From the NCBI GenBank assembly GCA_005789925.1, contig SXWG01000002.1, positions 1-5,052 on the forward strand: DNA of 5,052 nucleotides. The letters are read 5' to 3'. This DNA comes from Actinomycetota bacterium (lineage in GTDB: Bacteria; Actinomycetota; Acidimicrobiia; Acidimicrobiales; Ilumatobacteraceae). Below are positions 4,409 to 5,052 of the stretch, in pieces. Position 1 is the stretch's first letter, and every line of letters begins with the position of its first letter. The notes below the pieces were generated by a model. The model worked only from the letters and a program-made list of their open reading frames with translations, searched no databases and was not told the origin of the DNA. The translations under genes were made by a program, and so were the position numbers.

Positions 4409-5052
4409 ATGTCCACCCCCGACACAGACGCCCCCTTTCAGAGCACGCCGCAGCAGATTCGCACGATTTATGCCGGCCTGATGACTGCGACGATGCTCGC
4501 ATCACTTGACGGAACCATTGTGAACACTGCTCTCACAACGATCGTCGGAGAGCTCGGGGGCCTTCGTGCATACACATGGGTCGGAACGTCGTATCTGCTC
4601 ACCTCCACCGCGATCACACCGCTCATCGGCAAGTTGAGCGACCTCTATGGTCGACGTATTTTCGTGCAACTGTCCGTCATCATTTTCGTGGTCGCCTCGC
4701 TCGTGTGTGCCGCGGCGAACTCAATGACGACACTCGTGATTGGTCGTGCACTCCAGGGCATCGGCGGCGGCGGAATTATGTCGATGTCGTACGTCGTCAT
4801 CGCTGACATCATCGCCCCTCGTGATCGTGGCCGGTACGTCGGCGCGTTCATGAGTGTTTTTGCCATCTCAAGTGTCGCCGGACCTCTTCTTGGTGGGTTC
4901 TTCGTCGACCACATGTCATGGAGATGGATTTTCCTCATCAATCTGCCGATTGGTCTCGTCGCGCTGTACATGTCGACGTCGTCGCTCAAGATTCCCGCAC
5001 TGAAACGACACATCAGTATCGACTACATCGGAATGGGGCTGCTCGTCGGGGC
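4409..5052 (+). CDS. MFS drug exporter of the DHA2 (EmrB/QacA) family, N-terminal part
   Basis: The first 214 codons of a proton-driven multidrug exporter are present; the frame runs off the right edge. DHA2 members have 14 membrane helices and about 450-550 residues, so this is roughly helices 1-6. Family motifs appear in order: motif D1 LDGTIVNTAL at 33-42 with the acidic D34 in helix 1; motif A GKLSDLYGRR at 74-83 in the loop between helices 2 and 3; motif B GRALQGIGGGG at 112-122 with the helix-4 arginine R113 used in proton coupling; antiporter motif C SSVAGPLLGG at 154-163; and WRWIFLINLPIG at 171-182, characteristic of DHA2. It sits in the cytoplasmic membrane, but its substrate cannot be told from these motifs. 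It is divergent from ogt; no TetR or MarR regulator is in the window, although one could lie beyond the edge. The start is ATG 4409 or GTG 4400 (better ribosome-site spacing). Confidence 0.93.
   Translation, partial: MSTPDTDAPFQSTPQQIRTIYAGLMTATMLASLDGTIVNTALTTIVGELGGLRAYTWVGTSYLLTSTAITPLIGKLSDLYGRRIFVQLSVIIFVVASLVCAAANSMTTLVIGRALQGIGGGGIMSMSYVVIADIIAPRDRGRYVGAFMSVFAISSVAGPLLGGFFVDHMSWRWIFLINLPIGLVALYMSTSSLKIPALKRHISIDYIGMGLLVG

Noticed and set aside
4645..5013. Minus-strand open frame of 122 codons inside the MFS gene
   Set aside because: It is antisense to MFS motifs B and C, Met/Arg/Thr-rich, and lacks any family signal.

Overview
The window looks like chromosomal housekeeping and lipid-metabolism DNA from an actinobacterium of moderate G+C. 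The codons are G/C-rich but not extreme, and the gene set (a CYP142-like P450, an EmrB/QacA-type exporter, a PaaI/THEM4-like thioesterase, a tRNA without encoded CCA) fits that phylum. An Acidimicrobiia-like lineage is possible, but this is inference and no taxonomic marker is complete here. I see no CRISPR array, insertion sequence, phage gene or integrase, and no gene-free stretch longer than about 100 bases.

Layout from left to right: (1) The first 125 codons of argS (arginyl-tRNA synthetase) run leftward off the edge. A 93-bp spacer separates them from a divergent tRNA-Arg(CCG) gene on the + strand. (2) A tight leftward three-gene unit follows, in transcription order: a GatB/YqeY-domain protein, a hotdog-fold PaaI/THEM4-like thioesterase and a DinB-fold (YfiT-like) putative metalloprotein. 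Both junctions are 4-base ATGA stop/start overlaps, which suggests translational coupling. (3) A cytochrome P450 with strong resemblance to the CYP142 steroid side-chain oxidising family diverges from yqeY across 53 bp. (4) A leftward pair follows: an Ogt/MGMT-type O6-alkylguanine-DNA alkyltransferase and a small four-helix DoxX-like membrane protein, joined by a GTGA overlap. The pair converges on the P450 with only 4 bp between the stop codons. (5) A DHA2-type MFS drug exporter diverges from ogt and runs off the right edge; only about its first six membrane helices are present.

Functional links: the arginine charging enzyme and one of its substrate tRNAs are adjacent. The thioesterase and the P450 would both fit a lipid or sterol/acyl-CoA context, but they are on opposite strands and no direct link is shown. 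The ogt-doxX pair beside a multidrug exporter suggests a small chemical-stress neighbourhood, again by inference. Each convergent junction (tRNA/DinB-fold gene and P450/doxX) carries a short G+C-rich hairpin that overlaps a stop codon and lacks a U-tract; these are the only terminator candidates seen.

Nothing here is clearly a new biological system. The most distinctive items are the gene arrangements, the coupled operon of unrelated small proteins, and the two matching hairpins.
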